From NCBI GenBank assembly GCA_030407085.1, contig CM059585.1, positions 117,417,501 to 117,481,500 on the forward strand: DNA of 64,000 bases, written 5' to 3'. This document shows, piece after piece, positions 25,126 to 39,867 of this stretch. Every line of letters starts with the position of its first letter. The stretch's first letter is position 1. This stretch comes from Trichopria drosophilae. Its lineage: Eukaryota; Arthropoda; Insecta; Hymenoptera; Diapriidae. The notes beneath the pieces were generated by a model. It was not told the DNA's origin. It ran no database searches and saw only the letters and a program-made list of their open reading frames with translations. Made by a program: the position numbers and the translations under genes.

Positions 25126-27989
25126 ATCTTTTTTGAAACTTTTGTGAAATTAATTATAAATCAAAGTTTTTTTAAACATCGGTATTGGAAAATTGTAACG
25201 CGAGAGACTGTATAGTAACTAGACAGTTATTGGAACGCTTGACTAGATTTGTAAAACTATACATAAATTACCATGAATTTGTTTAGTAAAACTATGTTTT
25301 TCTGTGTTCAGTTAAATTATGATTGGAATTGGACAGTATTTCGATTCGATACTTTTAGTTGAATTCGTTACCGCCAGACGTCTTTGTTACCATTTGATCG
25401 CGTTTCTTGCTCCCGTTATAGAAATGCATTTTCATTTGATTATAAGGCAGTCGGAAAGAAATATAGTTTTAATAATGGTATCTCTTTTTGAGTAATCATT
25501 GTTTTAAAAATCAAATATTCATCTTTCACTTGAGAAATTTCTGAAATAAAATATAACTTCTTATGCTGAAATGGACTAAATTTTTGTACAATTTGTCTCA
25601 AAATATAACTATACAGAATTGTTATAATATCACTGTTTTCTACACGGGTTGAAAAAAAATATTGCATAACAAATAAAAGATTGCAATACTTAACCAATTG
25701 TTGCAAAACTATTTTCCTTAGTTATTATTTTATATCAACAAATGTCAATAAAATCAACCTTAGTCGAACATTGGTAGGAATAAGAGAAAAATGATATCAA
25801 TTAGAAATACGACAATCGTGCATTTTCTCGTAATTACTTAGATTATTATTGTGCTTCTAATTATAATTCCAATTTAATATATTCGAGTAATTATAGTGCG
25901 CCGATGGACGGATACTTGCTTCACCGCTAACAATTCAGGTTTATTTCTGACGTTTTGTGTTCGGCAAGAATTTCATATACATTTGGGTACATTTTTTACA
26001 CGTCTCCAAAAAATCAATAATTGTTCACAATTATCTACTTCTTGAATCGTGTACAATCATTTCTTGACATTAAATAATAAATTTTAAGAATAAATAAAGA
26101 TTAAATTAATTATAGGTCAGAATAAATATTTCTTTATTAATTAGTTGGATTAATTATTTAACTAATAATATGTAATATTTATTCTAAAAATTGTGGAAAT
26201 TTGTTTATAAAAATATTTTTACTATGTAAATATTATTTTTGTTACTATTATTTCATTTTGTCTATAAGAGAAGACTAAAATTTTAGTTAGATACGTATTC
26301 TTATTAAAATAATATTCATCATCGTCGAAGAAATATACGTAATTACATGATAAAAATGACAGATAATGCAACGTATAGATTTGCCACCAATGACGAAAGA
26401 AGTTAGTTGTAATTCCGGATGTTATGATTAACGATCTGAAATTTTATCAGATTATAACAGGTTGCATATATTCGGATCGTGTGACGTTTGACCGCCAACT
26501 TCGTTACTAGTTAGGAATGTATGGTATTACCTATAGTGGTACTCACGTGGTAGCGATCATGATCGAATTATTTATGAATTTTAATTTCATTTTAACCAAT
26601 TATACATTTTCTTATTAGTAAAAATCGACTACGTTAGTTATCCAAGTTTCAAAAGAAGTTCTATATGACAATAATAGATGGCGTTAATCAATTCATCATA
26701 AAAATAATCCCCATAAGGATTTCCACATAATTTTCGAATTATTATCGTAATTTTCAAATTTGACGAAGTATCGATCCCCGAAGTGATGGGACATCCGTTA
26801 TGTCACAATCAACGTTTGTTTACGATTAATTGCTCGAACAGCATTTTTTTTTTGCGTTCTTTTGACAGTTTCCTCGAAGCCATCATACGAACTCGGCGTA
26901 ACGAATTAACAGTAACACAATGCCGTTTTCGCGTTACGTAAAGTACGTCGTGTCCGATTCACGACAATCTCGACGAGCTTCTTCCTATACGCTTCATCTC
27001 TGTTGCACGCAGGCTGTCGGGCGTCGTTCCCTCTCGTTTCTCGAGACCTAAAAACGTCAGTCTCGTTCGATCGTCTGCACTTCGGTGTGCAGCCGGGTGA
27101 AAGCCGCAGCTCATTGGAGAACCGCCGGTTCGGAACACGGGTCAATGCATTCGATGTCTAATCGATACAGTACACACTTTCCCGATTCGTTTGCTAAGAA
27201 ACAGCAAAGGTAATGCTATAAAACAGCTCGATCGGTGATTATACACGTGTCGAAGTTCCATAATTCCTTAAATTTTGTGGAAAATATGCCAATAACATTT
27301 ATTATTTAATCAATTAACTGCATCCAACAGATACCGGAAGTGTCGCAGGTCCAGAATAGTTTCTCAGAGTTTTTTTTTTAATATTATTTTACGTCGACTT
27401 TTCTGAACCCAGATGAGACTAAATCGCGACGGGACCCACAGTTTATGAAGGTGGAATCCGAACCACCTGAGCTTTGGAGTCATTAGACACTTACAGAGGT
27501 TTACTCAGAGTTATTCGTCATTTGTCGATCAGTCTGATACCAATAAAATCGTTGAACGCGTGTGGTCAGCGCCAATTTACCGTTCGGTTCCACCTGCAAA
27601 TTAGTGGCGGCAGTATTAGTGAACGCGGGACCACCGCTAACCTTTTCAGTTTATGACTTTTGGCACGCCCTCGAACGAAGAGACTCTCGCCGGCACTATG
27701 TACTTTTAGAGCCGTCAAACGCTCCACAATTGTTCACCAGCGACGTCATAACAAAAACGCCACATTGTGAGCCGCCGCTCCACACAAGGCATCCGTCGCT
27801 GCGAATTTCTCCACCTCAATATGATTTTGCATTGTCGTATTCTTTCGTTAAATTAAAAAGTATTCTTTTGTTAAATTCGATATGAACTTTTTAGTGGTTC
27901 GAACGATACGGTTTTTAGAGAGTTAAAGTGGCGATAGAGATAATCGTGTTTATGTGTGCAACAACTGCAGCAGGCACGCGAACGTTTGT

Positions 27990-28070
27990 TGTGGGACGTA
28001 CGGGTCGCGAACTCCGGACCTTCCGATTCACTCGGGGCTCGACCTACACGTACGACATACATGCCGGAAT
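27990..28070 (-). mobile_element. SINE-like, tRNA-derived fragment (tentative)
   Basis: On the minus strand, GAATCGGAAGGTCCGGAGTTCGCGACCC resembles the anticodon-to-T-arm half of a tRNA with a B-box of the type GTTCGNNNC. No cloverleaf can be completed because the 5' half is missing or diverged, so it is not called as a tRNA gene. The GC-rich patch extends to about 28150. A SINE remnant is my preferred reading. Confidence 0.3.
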
Positions 28071-30949
28071 ATTTGGCAAGGGGACCCGTGTCGCGACTCC
28101 ACCGTAGCACACATGCCCCGACTCTATTTTTGGAGTCCCATTGTAGTGCGGAAATTTCCAAATTAATTTTCAATCGAAATTAACGTTTGTTTTTTTTTTT
28201 GGAAGAAGCCTCTGACCCAACATACCTCGAATAGTTAGGAAAATAGCGTTACTCGCGACTAAATGTATCCGTTTGCCAATCGAGGCGAGGAGCAACGGTT
28301 TGTTAGCTAGTTTCGCGAAACATCGCCATTATGTAAAATTCGCTGTAGGGATCGCACACGAATCGTTTTTATGGAAAGTTAAGCAGTATGATGCGCAACC
28401 TCCTCCCCTCTTATTTCTTTTACCACCGCGTCTCTACGTCTCTTTCATTCGTAGACTATTCAAAGGTTGCTTGGACCAGTTCCAAATTTCGAATCGTCCA
28501 CGGAGCTCGGGAGTATCCGCCGGGTAAAATACCCCGCGGCGATTTTAGAGGAAGGAGGCAGAGAGAGGGAATTCAAAGCCAGACGTTAATGCCGCGTCTG
28601 AATAAACTCACGATCGAACGGCTTTATTTTGATTTTCGTGGCGCGACGATCGGCTTGATTTTACTGCTTGTTGCGGCTAGCCATCGAAAGCCTGTAATCG
28701 TTAGCGTATGAAAATAAATGTGCTAAGTGTGTTTTGATCTCCACTTCAGCAGCGTTTAGTTGACAAATTGCTCGGAATGTTTTACAGTGGTACTAATCAC
28801 TATGCATTTCTGAAGAAGACATTTTTCTTACTTTAACGTAGATTTATATTATATTATATATTAACCCAATTATCAAACCCTTTTGTATGAAATTTGTAAA
28901 AAAATAGGAAAAGCCATAACTTGTGTAAATGTAAAATCCTAAATCACAATTGTTTTCGAATCTACTTTAAGATAAGATAGTCGCGTAAAAAAATGAAATG
29001 CATGTAATTTGTAACATGCGTTTACGATTGCAAGACTTAAAAAACAATGTATTGGACAAATTATAATAATTATGTAATTACCGTGAGTGCTCAGTAACCA
29101 CGTGTATTCCCATTAGAAAATGCATAATTTCAAACCTGTCCCAATGCTCGATTCTTTCTATCTCGTGCTTTTCACGCCTGCTCGAATGCAGTTGCATATA
29201 TCGTTTACTCAAGTTATGTTTCCTCGATAATTGCTGGAGGGCAAGAAGGCGCACGACAGCGAGCACTAAACACCTTGCAGCTCGCGTCTGGCTAATCAGA
29301 GATAGCAGCTGCGGTATCTGTCGGCAATAATTGGACATTGTTGAACATAATTTCATACGATAAACATGTATCGATAATTTACTGCCACAGAATGCTCGAA
29401 TGCTGAAAAGAAAGCGTTAATATTCACTGAGCAATCTGGATATAGTTAATGGTTTTTAGTAAATGGGCTAAAATTGTCATTGCTGCTTTTCGATTGCAGC
29501 TTGACATGGCGTTAGATAACTCGCACCACCGAAACGGACACGAACGGAAGAACATATTGATAAGTTGCCGGACGCCAGCGGTTAACTATCCTCGTTCTAG
29601 CGATAAAATGTCGCTGTATCAAAAAGCGAGTCATCGATTTCCGCCAAAAACAGAATAAATTTTCGAAAACAACATTCGAATTTCCTTTTTCGGTTCGGTT
29701 GACAGATAGGAGCCGATAGCGTCCGAAAATGTCCGGGCGAGCTTCTAATTTTAAGATACGGGCGGCATGAAGCGGAACGCCCTATTGTCTAAAGTTTGAC
29801 GAGTTTCACGAAGTGGGTCAATTAACGATATTCGCCTTTGATTTTTCACTGGAGCGATCTCGGTCAACGGATAAAGGCTACTTCTATTGTAAGGTTGTGT
29901 AGCAACGATAAAAGTGGAAAATGGAAGGTTCGAAATCGGTGGGGAATTGCGATCAATCGAATGCAAGTACCAGCTCAGCTGACGGAAAAGGAACTCGTTA
30001 TCGGCGTTGTCGGTCGACTGAGTATGTTTTACGTGTGCAAATTCATCCGGATGTGACGCAGCGGGTAGCACTGTTGCGTCCATCTCCACCAATCGCAGTC
30101 TATTAACGCAAGGATTGCGACCGTTTTAACGATTTCTCTAAAACCTCGTTCCAACATCGTCGATTGTTTTCCTCCGCGATCGTGTCTCGGTTGTCGCTTA
30201 ATAAGCCGAATTACAGTTCGACAATTGTCTCGTTCATTTTTCATCGTCTGGATTCGCAGTTATGAATCATGTTTAAAAATACTTTACCGACCACAGTGCA
30301 CGACGAACCGAAAATAATCGACGAACGTCCAGAGGCGAATAATCGACAACCGCTTACCGCGGGAGTTTTAAATTGTATCTATTGGCTAGTAGCGATTGAA
30401 AGTAATTGAATGAAGCGGTCGGTTATTTACGAACGTTTAAGTCGAGCCAACTATATGTCCATTCATTCGTTTGTCCCTTCATTCATTCATCATTCACTCC
30501 GACCGCGTGTACGGGTGCTGCATGTATAGCAGTAGTAAAGGCCCATTCAATTGATCGGTGATTGTCTAAATTATAAGATTGCCATACAATGGCTCTCTCT
30601 CATCTCGACCTATTGGGGTCCCGTTTGCCTCGTTGCGTCATCACTTTAGGACGGGATCGTAAGCGCGAACGCGTCACGCGATAGGTAATAGCGTACACCT
30701 AAGGTATTTTCATTTGATATGACATTATAATCTAGTATTGCCAATATTCTACTTTTCGACATATCCGAAACCAAAATACAGGTAGGAAAATATCGAAGAG
30801 ATCAGAACTTTTGAAATGCCGAGCTTGCACATCCTATTTAGATAATACTGATGGTATGCATCAACTGACAGACTTATTTTGATTTCATTATATAAGTTCT
30901 AAAAGTTGTTAGCTGACCTTGGTGATTTTCATCACCTTTTGGAAATGGG

Positions 30950-31300
30950 CATTAGTGAACTCGCGAAACATTTCGCCACGTGCCCGAGCCGCTAATCCCC
31001 GAAACAGGCTTAATTGCCGCCTCATCCAAACAGGATAATAGGGCCTGGCGCGTATGGCTGTCCCGTGTCCAGCTAACTAACGTCAGCCCGCAAAATCGGT
31101 TTATCATTCGCCGGGCGAGTCCCACGTCCGTTTTCAACTATATTCCGCCTCGCAACTTCATCGTCGCGAGCGCGTGTCGTTTCGGGCTTAAGCTTCGAAA
31201 TGGGATCGTTATATACTCCTGCACGCTTATAACGTTTCCATTAACGTCACGTGCGTTACGTTCAAATGCACTTTGTATGTACGTGGGCCAATGAATTTAA
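30950..31300. promoter_or_regulatory. CpG-rich, enhancer-like non-coding block
   Basis: About 350 bp of mixed, information-rich, non-repetitive sequence with many short palindromes and a GTTATATACTCC..GCTTATAACG segment. Frames are open on both strands (30952-31137 minus, 30980-31294 plus) but lack any domain. The texture resembles conserved non-coding elements in introns of developmental regulators. This is an impression only and needs cross-species alignment. Confidence 0.25.
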
Positions 31301-32459
31301 GGTATTCCGCCGCGACACTGGGAAGACGTGTTATTCTAAATAATTACCGCGTACGAGTTTGTACTTTCGCGCCCGACGTCGCATTATGCCAGATTGGTTT
31401 AGCGCTCCAGTTAATTGGCGACTAGATGTGTCACACCTATAAATAATGACTGTACGAATAATCCACGGATATTCAGGTGCAAAGTAATCCTATCTTCGAC
31501 CAACGATACCTAGTCGAATACAACTTCGTCATCGTGGTAAAATCGCCTCTTGTCAAAAGAGTTCAACGTCAACGACCGGATTTCTATATTTGTGACAGTT
31601 TAGCTTGCAAAATGCAGCATCAAAGCAGTTGCTTAATATTAAATAGAAAATTGAGAAATAGCGAGACAGAATCCTACTAATAATTCAGCGTATTATCAAA
31701 TATGAATGAGTACACCAGCCAAAAATTGTGTCATCATAAATGCGGATGGATATTCTAGTTCTCACTAGTGATTGATGAAGCATGGCACATTTAAACGGCG
31801 CCCTTAAATTTTCCGGAGCATAAGTAATAATCCATCGATTCAATCAAGTTACTATTTCACTTGGAATTTGACGTATCGAATGGCAATGTCACCGCGTGTT
31901 ATGTTACAATTCTTGAAATTGACCCGGTCAGATACGATTAAACAATTGATAAATAATTACGGTTAGGAACGATTTGAGGGTTTCAACCGGGCGATTATCG
32001 CGATGAGGCAGTGCAGTAAAATACATACGTACTCTTCGTATGCACATACGCGCGCGCGTGTGAAGCCTGCTTACTCACTCGAACACCCTGGGTACACGTA
32101 GAGCATCGCTGTAAAGCGAAGTGATTCCAACGCTCGCTATAACTTAGCGCGCGGTGTACCTCGAGTTATCTGTGCATCGAGTGTAAGTAAGTAAGTACGT
32201 GGATACGGTTATACGGCTTACGTACTTTGGAGGTATACATTGCTCGATAGCACTGCATAGGAATTAAAGGGGACTATTATAAGGGGATACACATAGACCC
32301 GCCCCTGAACCCCCAACCGCCATGAAAGAAACATTGTTTTGGGCAAGTCAGCGAAGCGAAATTCGCCGCGCATTGGTAATTGACGCATTGCCGAGCGATT
32401 GAACGGATCGACGGATTTCGAGGGAACTCTCGAGATTGCCGAGCACTTCCGCGAATGCG

Positions 32460-32580
32460 GGAATAATTACTGGCAGAGACGGTCGATCGACGGGGCGTTT
32501 CGCGATTCTGATCGAGTTTAATTATTGAATCGATCGAGGAATTAATTACGAAGCTTTCGCAGCTCGCTTGATTAGGTTCT
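32460..32580. promoter_or_regulatory. Cluster of TAATTA-type homeodomain motifs (tentative enhancer)
   Basis: Within 120 bp are ATAATTAC, TTTAATTATTG and AATTAATTACG, interspersed with CGATCGA palindromes (GGTCGATCGACG, AATCGATCGAGG). Homeodomain cores are frequent in AT-rich DNA; the clustering inside a CpG-rich context is what draws attention. No function is demonstrated. Confidence 0.2.
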
Positions 32581-35500
32581 CGATGTATGAAAATTTGATG
32601 CGTTTGCTACTGATAGTTTCATACATCCACTATCATCATCCGAGACTTTACCTATGCCGATGAAAGTTCCGCTATCTTATCCTACATTTTGCGGATCGAC
32701 ATCTCGAAATGTCTCATTTCAATTTTGTAATTAAGTACGTCGGGCACTTTTTCTCAAACCGCATTAGAATCGCCTACTTCGAGTCAACCTGCCATTAAGA
32801 TATCCCATGCGTAATTCTTGAACGCATAAAGAAATGTCGTGCAGGTCGTATCCGGCGTTTTTTCGTCATTTGTCACCGCGTAATTGAATATGTCGAAAAC
32901 CGCAATTATCGCTATTGTTTCATCGTACGCGGCGTTTCGTTGTCGAAAACAATGGGAGGTTCCTCCTCCTCCTCGAGTGAAATAACATTTGTCGAGCGAG
33001 GGTGTGCAGATGGTACCGGTCTTTTTGAGGGAAACAGGTGTATCGTTGTACCCGCCCGCGCTGCCAAAACCTTGTACGAGAAGCAAACTGGCCGACGAAA
33101 AGCTGCCAGCCGAAACTTTCAACCCACATTCGTTCATTCTTTATCCGATTCAAATCGATTCGCTATTACGAATTTGCATGACGATGAATTCTTAATATAT
33201 TTAAAAAGGTATTAAATATCTCATTTTGGTTAGTAACAAAAGTCAATTAACGTTCACGCATGTCGAATCATATTCGGATTTGTAGATTTTCTTAATAATA
33301 ACGTCGAGATTTGCGTCCCACGCCATTTCGATAAGCGGTAACCGTAACGCGTGGCGGCAGGTGAAGAGTTTCGTCGTATCGCATTAACGCTTCAACACCG
33401 TGTGAACGAATTATGTCCGCGATGTAACGGCGGTTGGTGGAGGGAGGAAATAAGACTTTGCGCAAGTTGCGGTCTATCCGTTATTTGCGAAACGCTTTCA
33501 ATTAAAGGCGCTTTCTAATTGTAACTTTTTGCATTTAAAATTGAAGGATTATACTGCAGACACCGCTGCCAATTGGTATTTAGCTTTTAGTGCTCCAACA
33601 TAGATCCGCTGAGCGTGAAGTAATCCCAAACAATTGTGATCTTGGAAATGCCAATATTCTCAAATATATCATATTATAAAATTCAACTGTAATTCGATTC
33701 TTGAAAAATAAAAAAATTTAACTGCAAGCATTCCTCGAAATATTAAAGACGCAGAGAAATGCACGGGTTATTAAGCAAAGTGCCGTTCACACGTTCGCCC
33801 CTTCTGCTTTGCTCTTTCCGTCTCCCTTTTCGCGCTCCTATCTTCCTTTACATCTGAACATTTCTCTCTTTCTTCTCGCATCTTTCTGCTCGCTTCCCTT
33901 GATGCAAATGGGGTCGTAAAAGGCCATCGGTGATGCCTGAAGGAGAGAGACAGCATATCGAAGGACGGGGGGCAGGAAGGGGGCGTCGGAAGAAGAAAGG
34001 CGACTGTACGCACAAATCACCGATATATACTGCTCGACCTTGGACGTCGCTCCGTTTCGGACTCGGACACAATGGACGCGTGGACTCTGATAAGGAATAG
34101 GAGCACCTCGAGCGTACTTCCGCCCGAGAGTTGCGGTGCGAACCTTATTGCCTCTGGAGTCCGTCCTACTTGAGGGGATTCGTTCAACCGATTCGACAAC
34201 CATCCAGATATCTCGAATGGATCGATGAAAAATTTACAATACAACTATAAGCATATAGGTCTACCTTCAAGTGTTTGCTGCTAAATAAACTTCAAAAAAG
34301 CATATGAAAAAATTAGTAAGAACAAAACTGACAACAGTGAATATTTTAAGAAAATGACGTTTTAAAATGCCGCATGATATTATCGGCTTTCTAAATTTGG
34401 CTGTCGTATGCGACGTCTTTTTAACTTGGCTTCCACCATACATGGCAAAATTATATATTGGATTCACCGAAGGTCTTCGTGGTAGGGTACAAGCATTTCG
34501 GGAAAGTTATTTTTCGATGGCTTTACAATATGTTATTTGAAAAGGCGTTTCGCATACGTTGAGAATTGATCTAATTTTCGGCACAATTAGTTTTCGTTAC
34601 GATTTCTGCATACCCCCTAACTGGATAATAATCCCAACCACAAACTGAGAGAACATCAATGCGCCTTCCGTAAATCGCGACCTTCGACCCTCTTTGCAGA
34701 GGCATTGGAATTAGAAGGTCTCTGCGTGAAATACAGGGGGGCTAAGCAGAGAGAGAAAAGCAACATGGTGGGGCCTCGGAGAATACGAGTAGAATTCGAC
34801 CAATCAACGTACTCTACGGTAATATATCAAAGCTCGCGATGTTGTTGGGATTTCAGGGAACGAAGGGAGGATCCTTTTCCAATGAAGGGCGACGAGCCTA
34901 GCAGCTCCCCGTACACGTCTAATTTTAACGACACCCGATATGCAGATCTGCGACGAACGCTGGATCTATGCAAATTCCATGGAGCGATGATGGCGTTTTC
35001 ACGAATACCAACGTCGAACAACTGCGAGTAAAGAAAAAGAAGGATAGGTGGCTGGTATTGGAAAGAAGAATTGGCCCCCGAAAACTGGTTCTCGCCTGCA
35101 GCTTGAATAGCTGAACATATAAATGGAAGCGATGAACTTTCACGCTGCCATCATCTCATATGTGTGAAAAACGTGTAACACAGATGATAGCGGGGCATAT
35201 ATAAGCGAGCTACATTAAGCCATTTATACAAGACTCTCAATGAGGGATACGTATGTATTGGCTTCTTCGCTTTTTGTTGGTATTTGCGCAGAAGCTTCTA
35301 ATGGCTGGATGCTGCAGGTCACGTAGACGTTAGAGATCTCCCTGCCGCGTGACAAATCTTTCAGGAATCTACGTACAAACCCGCTTGGCTCATTCAAATT
35401 AATCGAGACAAACATAATCGGAACAAGTTTTTTGGATTTTCCATTCGAGTACATGCCATCCGAGCACTTTGGAATATCTTAAAAGCTGTTATGGTGTATT

Positions 35501-37095
35501 CGCAGTACATTCGAGACTAGCACCACTAACCCAGTGAAGCTCATTTGCATATGAATTCTATAATTGGATCAAGCCTACAGTTACAGTTATGATCACGTTG
35601 GAACGAGTCGTTAAATGTTATGTATTTAGAAGAATATTAGGAACAGTCATTTGTTTTATCTTCTCGTTTTGGGTTACTACAATAATTGTTCATAGTTTAG
35701 CACTGTTAAAAAATGGATGAAACGCACATAAGAGTTGAGGACATACGGGTAAGAAATTGTCTTCTTTGTTCAAGTCACCGTGCGGACGATTAACAAACAT
35801 CGTTAGTTGAGAGGTGCGAAAAGTTACTCGAAGCGAAAAATTCTTACCCTTGACTCTGGTGGCAGAGAAGAGGAGGTTACTGGCGCTTCGCGCGTCTCGG
35901 AGCCACTTCAAAGTCTTGTACTAATTGGATTTACAATGAGTCGCGGCACGCGCCAGCGCCACCGGAAGTTTTCGTGAGCGCCAAGAAATCTACACACAAA
36001 CCTGTCTGGTAGTCGACGCGTGGAAAATACAAAGTCAAGATGCATCCTTTTGCAACAATGCACCTTGTCACATTGACCTTGATATGAAACCGATACAGAT
36101 TGTCTCTGAAACTCGAAAAAAATCTTGCGGATGGATCAAAATGAAATTTGCACAAGATGCCAAGTACCTCAATAGGAGGTAGCAATAATAGAAGATGACG
36201 TTCAGAATTTTCTGCGATGAAGACAGAACAGGTGTTTTGACGCGGTGGAGCCGTTCTCACGTCTATAGTTAAAAAATTTTATGTTTTTGTCTGGATCGTC
36301 AAGTGTGTTAGACGAACCGTCGTTGGAATTTCAGGAGCCATTCTTGAAATGGAATTTGGCCGTTTAAAATACCGTTTGTGACCGAAAGATGCGCAGCAAG
36401 CTGCAAAAGAGAGAGGATGGAAGGGGTGAAGAGTGACGAACGGGAGAAACGGCATTCGGTCGCTATATTCTGACGCGTTATTATAGCACACGGAGGTCAG
36501 AAAGGATCTATGCTTGACTGCACCGACATCGTTACGAATGTATCTACCGACAAATCGTAAAAATTAAAAGTTCGATAAGCGCGCTCTGTTAGCATGATAT
36601 TTCAAAATTTTTAAGCAAACGTACTAGCGTCGCTTCGGGGTTTCTCCTGCGTTTTTAGTTTCTTTTATTTTGAAACGATATAACAATAAAGAGTTTAAAT
36701 ATAACTTTTTAATTACATTTCTAATTAATGAGAGGCGTTTTTGTGAAACAGTACGCGAACAGGTAGGTCAGGTTACCAAACATCAATCGGCGCTCTGAGA
36801 ACCGTTCTCCGACTGATGCGATTACATTGTACGAACGTTCGCACATGTTTTTAAAAGTTCACATCACATCGCGACGATCGAATGTCTAATTACGCTAGCG
36901 GTTGAAACCGAAAATGATTATGTCAGTCGAAGTCAATTCATTTGTCATAATCACGTTCCAAGATGAAATATGTTACGTCATGTAAGTGGAATGTTTCTAA
37001 ACCTTGTCGCGAACTTCATTGTATCTCGTATCCTAGTTTTTTACGACGTTGAAAATTGCGCTTTTGCACAGTTCCGAATATTACAATCGTAAATT

Positions 37096-37593
37096 TTGCA
37101 TATTTATAATGGAATCTGGTCGATGTGTCGTTATTATAGTGGGGAGTTGGGGCCGTGCTACTTTTTTTCGACAGTAACGAAGCGATATGGCGTTACGAAG
37201 AATGAAGTGTTAAAATTATCCGCACCACGTAGAATCATGGCTGATCGGAGCTATGGACTTTTGTTTTTATACGATACGAGGGGTGAGCGAATCCAGAATA
37301 CCCAGAGAATGGGAGACGAGCGAAACGTGGTGGTTCAGAGGAGAAAAGCATATGTGGACCAATGGAGGCTGGGGAGGGTTAACCGCGCTAGCCACGTGCT
37401 TCCGACGAGAACGATCGCGTCTCTTATTTATGCGAATCTACAAATATCATCTGTAATTCCGTACTTTCCCACCCATGAAACGACACAAAAGGATACACGA
37501 ACTCCTCATTGCGCAGTCCGAGTTTCTGTGGTGACGTATGTTTTTATTGCGAAGCACCGACGACTTAATGAGAATTTTATATATGGGATTTAA
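37096..37593 (+). other. Longest open frame in the window (165 codons), probably not a gene
   Basis: The frame opens at a TTG; its first internal ATG lies a few codons in (GIWSMCRYY). The translation has no recognisable domain, no signal peptide and no repeated structure, and no donor or acceptor context singles it out. It lies in CpG-rich DNA with few TAA stops, where such a length is unsurprising. I record it because it is the longest frame, not because I believe it is coding. Confidence 0.3.
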
Positions 37594-39867
37594 CGGGAAT
37601 ATTACTTAATGATATATATCGTAGATACGCAGATGTAGGCGTGCAATAGCAATATGGGGAGAAATAATTTTAGAAGTTAGGATATTAATATTCCGATATT
37701 TCATTCATTTTTAGCATCATGTATGAAATACACAATTATCCTAGTGCATTTTCAAGATACTGATTATTTTTACTGCGCAACAACAAATCCGCACCAGTTC
37801 TTGAAATCAAAGAGCAATGAGCGAAAGTCCCGCGCTCCCGTTCTCACCCCTTTTCGCAACTTCCGGTTGCGGAGGTGCGCCGGAATTCCACGTCTGTCGC
37901 ACGCGCGTGCATCGCGTGACGTTAACGTTAGTTAACAACCCCGAGCAGCAGATTGTAAACGTGTTTTCCGTAAACGTCACTTTGTAACAACCTCTTCCAA
38001 GTGATAGACAATGAGCACTTGAAAAAATGACATGGAAATTGCTGCTCTTAAAAAAGTTGAGAGTCTCCAAAAAAATGTTATTTTAGAAATAGTTACAACC
38101 GACTGAAAACGCAATAGCAATATGGTTTTATAAATAGACTCTTAAATAATTTTGTCAATATGCTAAAACGGAGTTATTGCCAATCGAAATGACATTATCG
38201 AATGTCTAATAAATAATGGATATTTGCATTAATATTATTTGATCGAATCAATGAAGTGATGTCAGTAATTGCAAAGTAAATTTAGTTTCACTCGTAAATT
38301 TTTAACGTACCAATACTATCGGTGATTTTATGAATGAGAAATGCAAACGAAGTGCGCTGATGAGTATTCTGTAAATAATTGATTAAACAATTAATGGTGT
38401 ATTTTGAATAATTATAAAAATGTATTAGAATGAATTTTATCGCGTTTTGTACACTTTTGATTGAGACAAACATATATAATATATGGGTTAGCTTGTAAAC
38501 ACAATGACCCTGAACTAGTATTAGTGTATAGTTGATATGATATTCCGGCATGATCTGGGGTTCAAATTCAAACACGCCACGCTCTCAAACTTGAGTGGAC
38601 ACGTGAGTCATACACGGAGCCTTCTCATTCACAGCTTTACGATGATTGTTTTCGTTGCTCGCTTCAGAAAGTTTCCTCTTCCACTATTCTCTCGTCGATA
38701 TAGAATCCTTTGTCAGAAAAGCAGTGCTTTTTGCTTTCTAAAAAAAAACGTTTTTGTACTTAACAACAAAATTATTTATTATTAGTTATGATTTAAAACG
38801 TCTATTTAAAAAATTTTAATGAAAGTAAACCAAGCAACTTGAACATTCTCTTATAACGTGTATGTCGAAACGTCCGTTCGTTTCATCGCGTTTAAATTTC
38901 AATGTGCGATTCGAATTTCATATAACACTCGCAGAGAAAATTTATGCTTTATTTTTCTTGCGACTTCCCATTATACTATCTATGGGTACATGCGTATTGT
39001 TTCGTTGTTTTCACAACTTATTTCGCGTTCGGCGCATTATTCTTACTGAGAAGACGCCATTTTAAAGCGGTGACTTGTGGGAAATGAGTAATTTCACGTT
39101 CTTACCGCGGTGTCATCTGCCCGTGGCACGATTTTACGTAATGTACAACAGGTTCAATTCCAGACGATAACGTTGAAGATTTCTTTTTTTTGTCCCTTTA
39201 TCTAAGTTTTTTATTGTAGATCCCGCGGCATGGGTTTTGATTAATTTTTATAAAATAAAACGGCAAACGCAGACATTTCAAAATGGACAAAAATTCAATA
39301 ATTGGCAAAATTAAGTTGTTAAATCTTTTTACGAAGACAAAAGATTTATGATAATGAAACAACATAAATTGTACTTGTTCTGAAAGAAAAACAAGTTTTC
39401 TATAATCACAGCTTTAAAGTTTCAACATTTGTAGGTCACTTGATATATTAATCGCAACCTGTACAATTAAATCGGAGCATTAACGTCACTCTACGAGATT
39501 GCATATATCATTAACACACATTTTATTTAAAAAAAAGAACGTAGTAAATCGAAAGTCCACGTAATTTGAAGGTTAGGGCTGTTCGCACGAAACGTGATAA
39601 AAAGCATTATGCAAATTTTTTAGCGAATTCAAGTAGAACAAGGCCTGTACTGATAACGATTGCTCCCTCCGCACACCCCGTATCGAAAACATAACCTAAA
39701 AATGTATATCGGTTCTTAAGATGAACGACAAAGATTATTAAAAATCGTATGACTCTATTTTGCGGTTTAATAAATTCGTTTTTCATAAATAATTTTTTTT
39801 CGTGAATTCTTTTTAAAAAATGATTAAATAAAATATGTTATATAATGAAAAAATAAAAAATGTTACA

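Noticed and set aside
36765..36777. AGGTCAGGTTACC as an ecdysone response element
   Set aside because: The second half-site does not fit the inverted-repeat consensus.
37096..37593. 165-codon open frame as a protein-coding gene
   Set aside because: It begins at TTG, has no domain or splice context, and lies in CpG-rich DNA where stops are scarce.
38537..38602. Another phase-0 first exon (ATG...GGACAC|gtgagt)
   Set aside because: It lies in ordinary AT-rich DNA without an island; one ATG-donor pair of matching phase is expected by chance.
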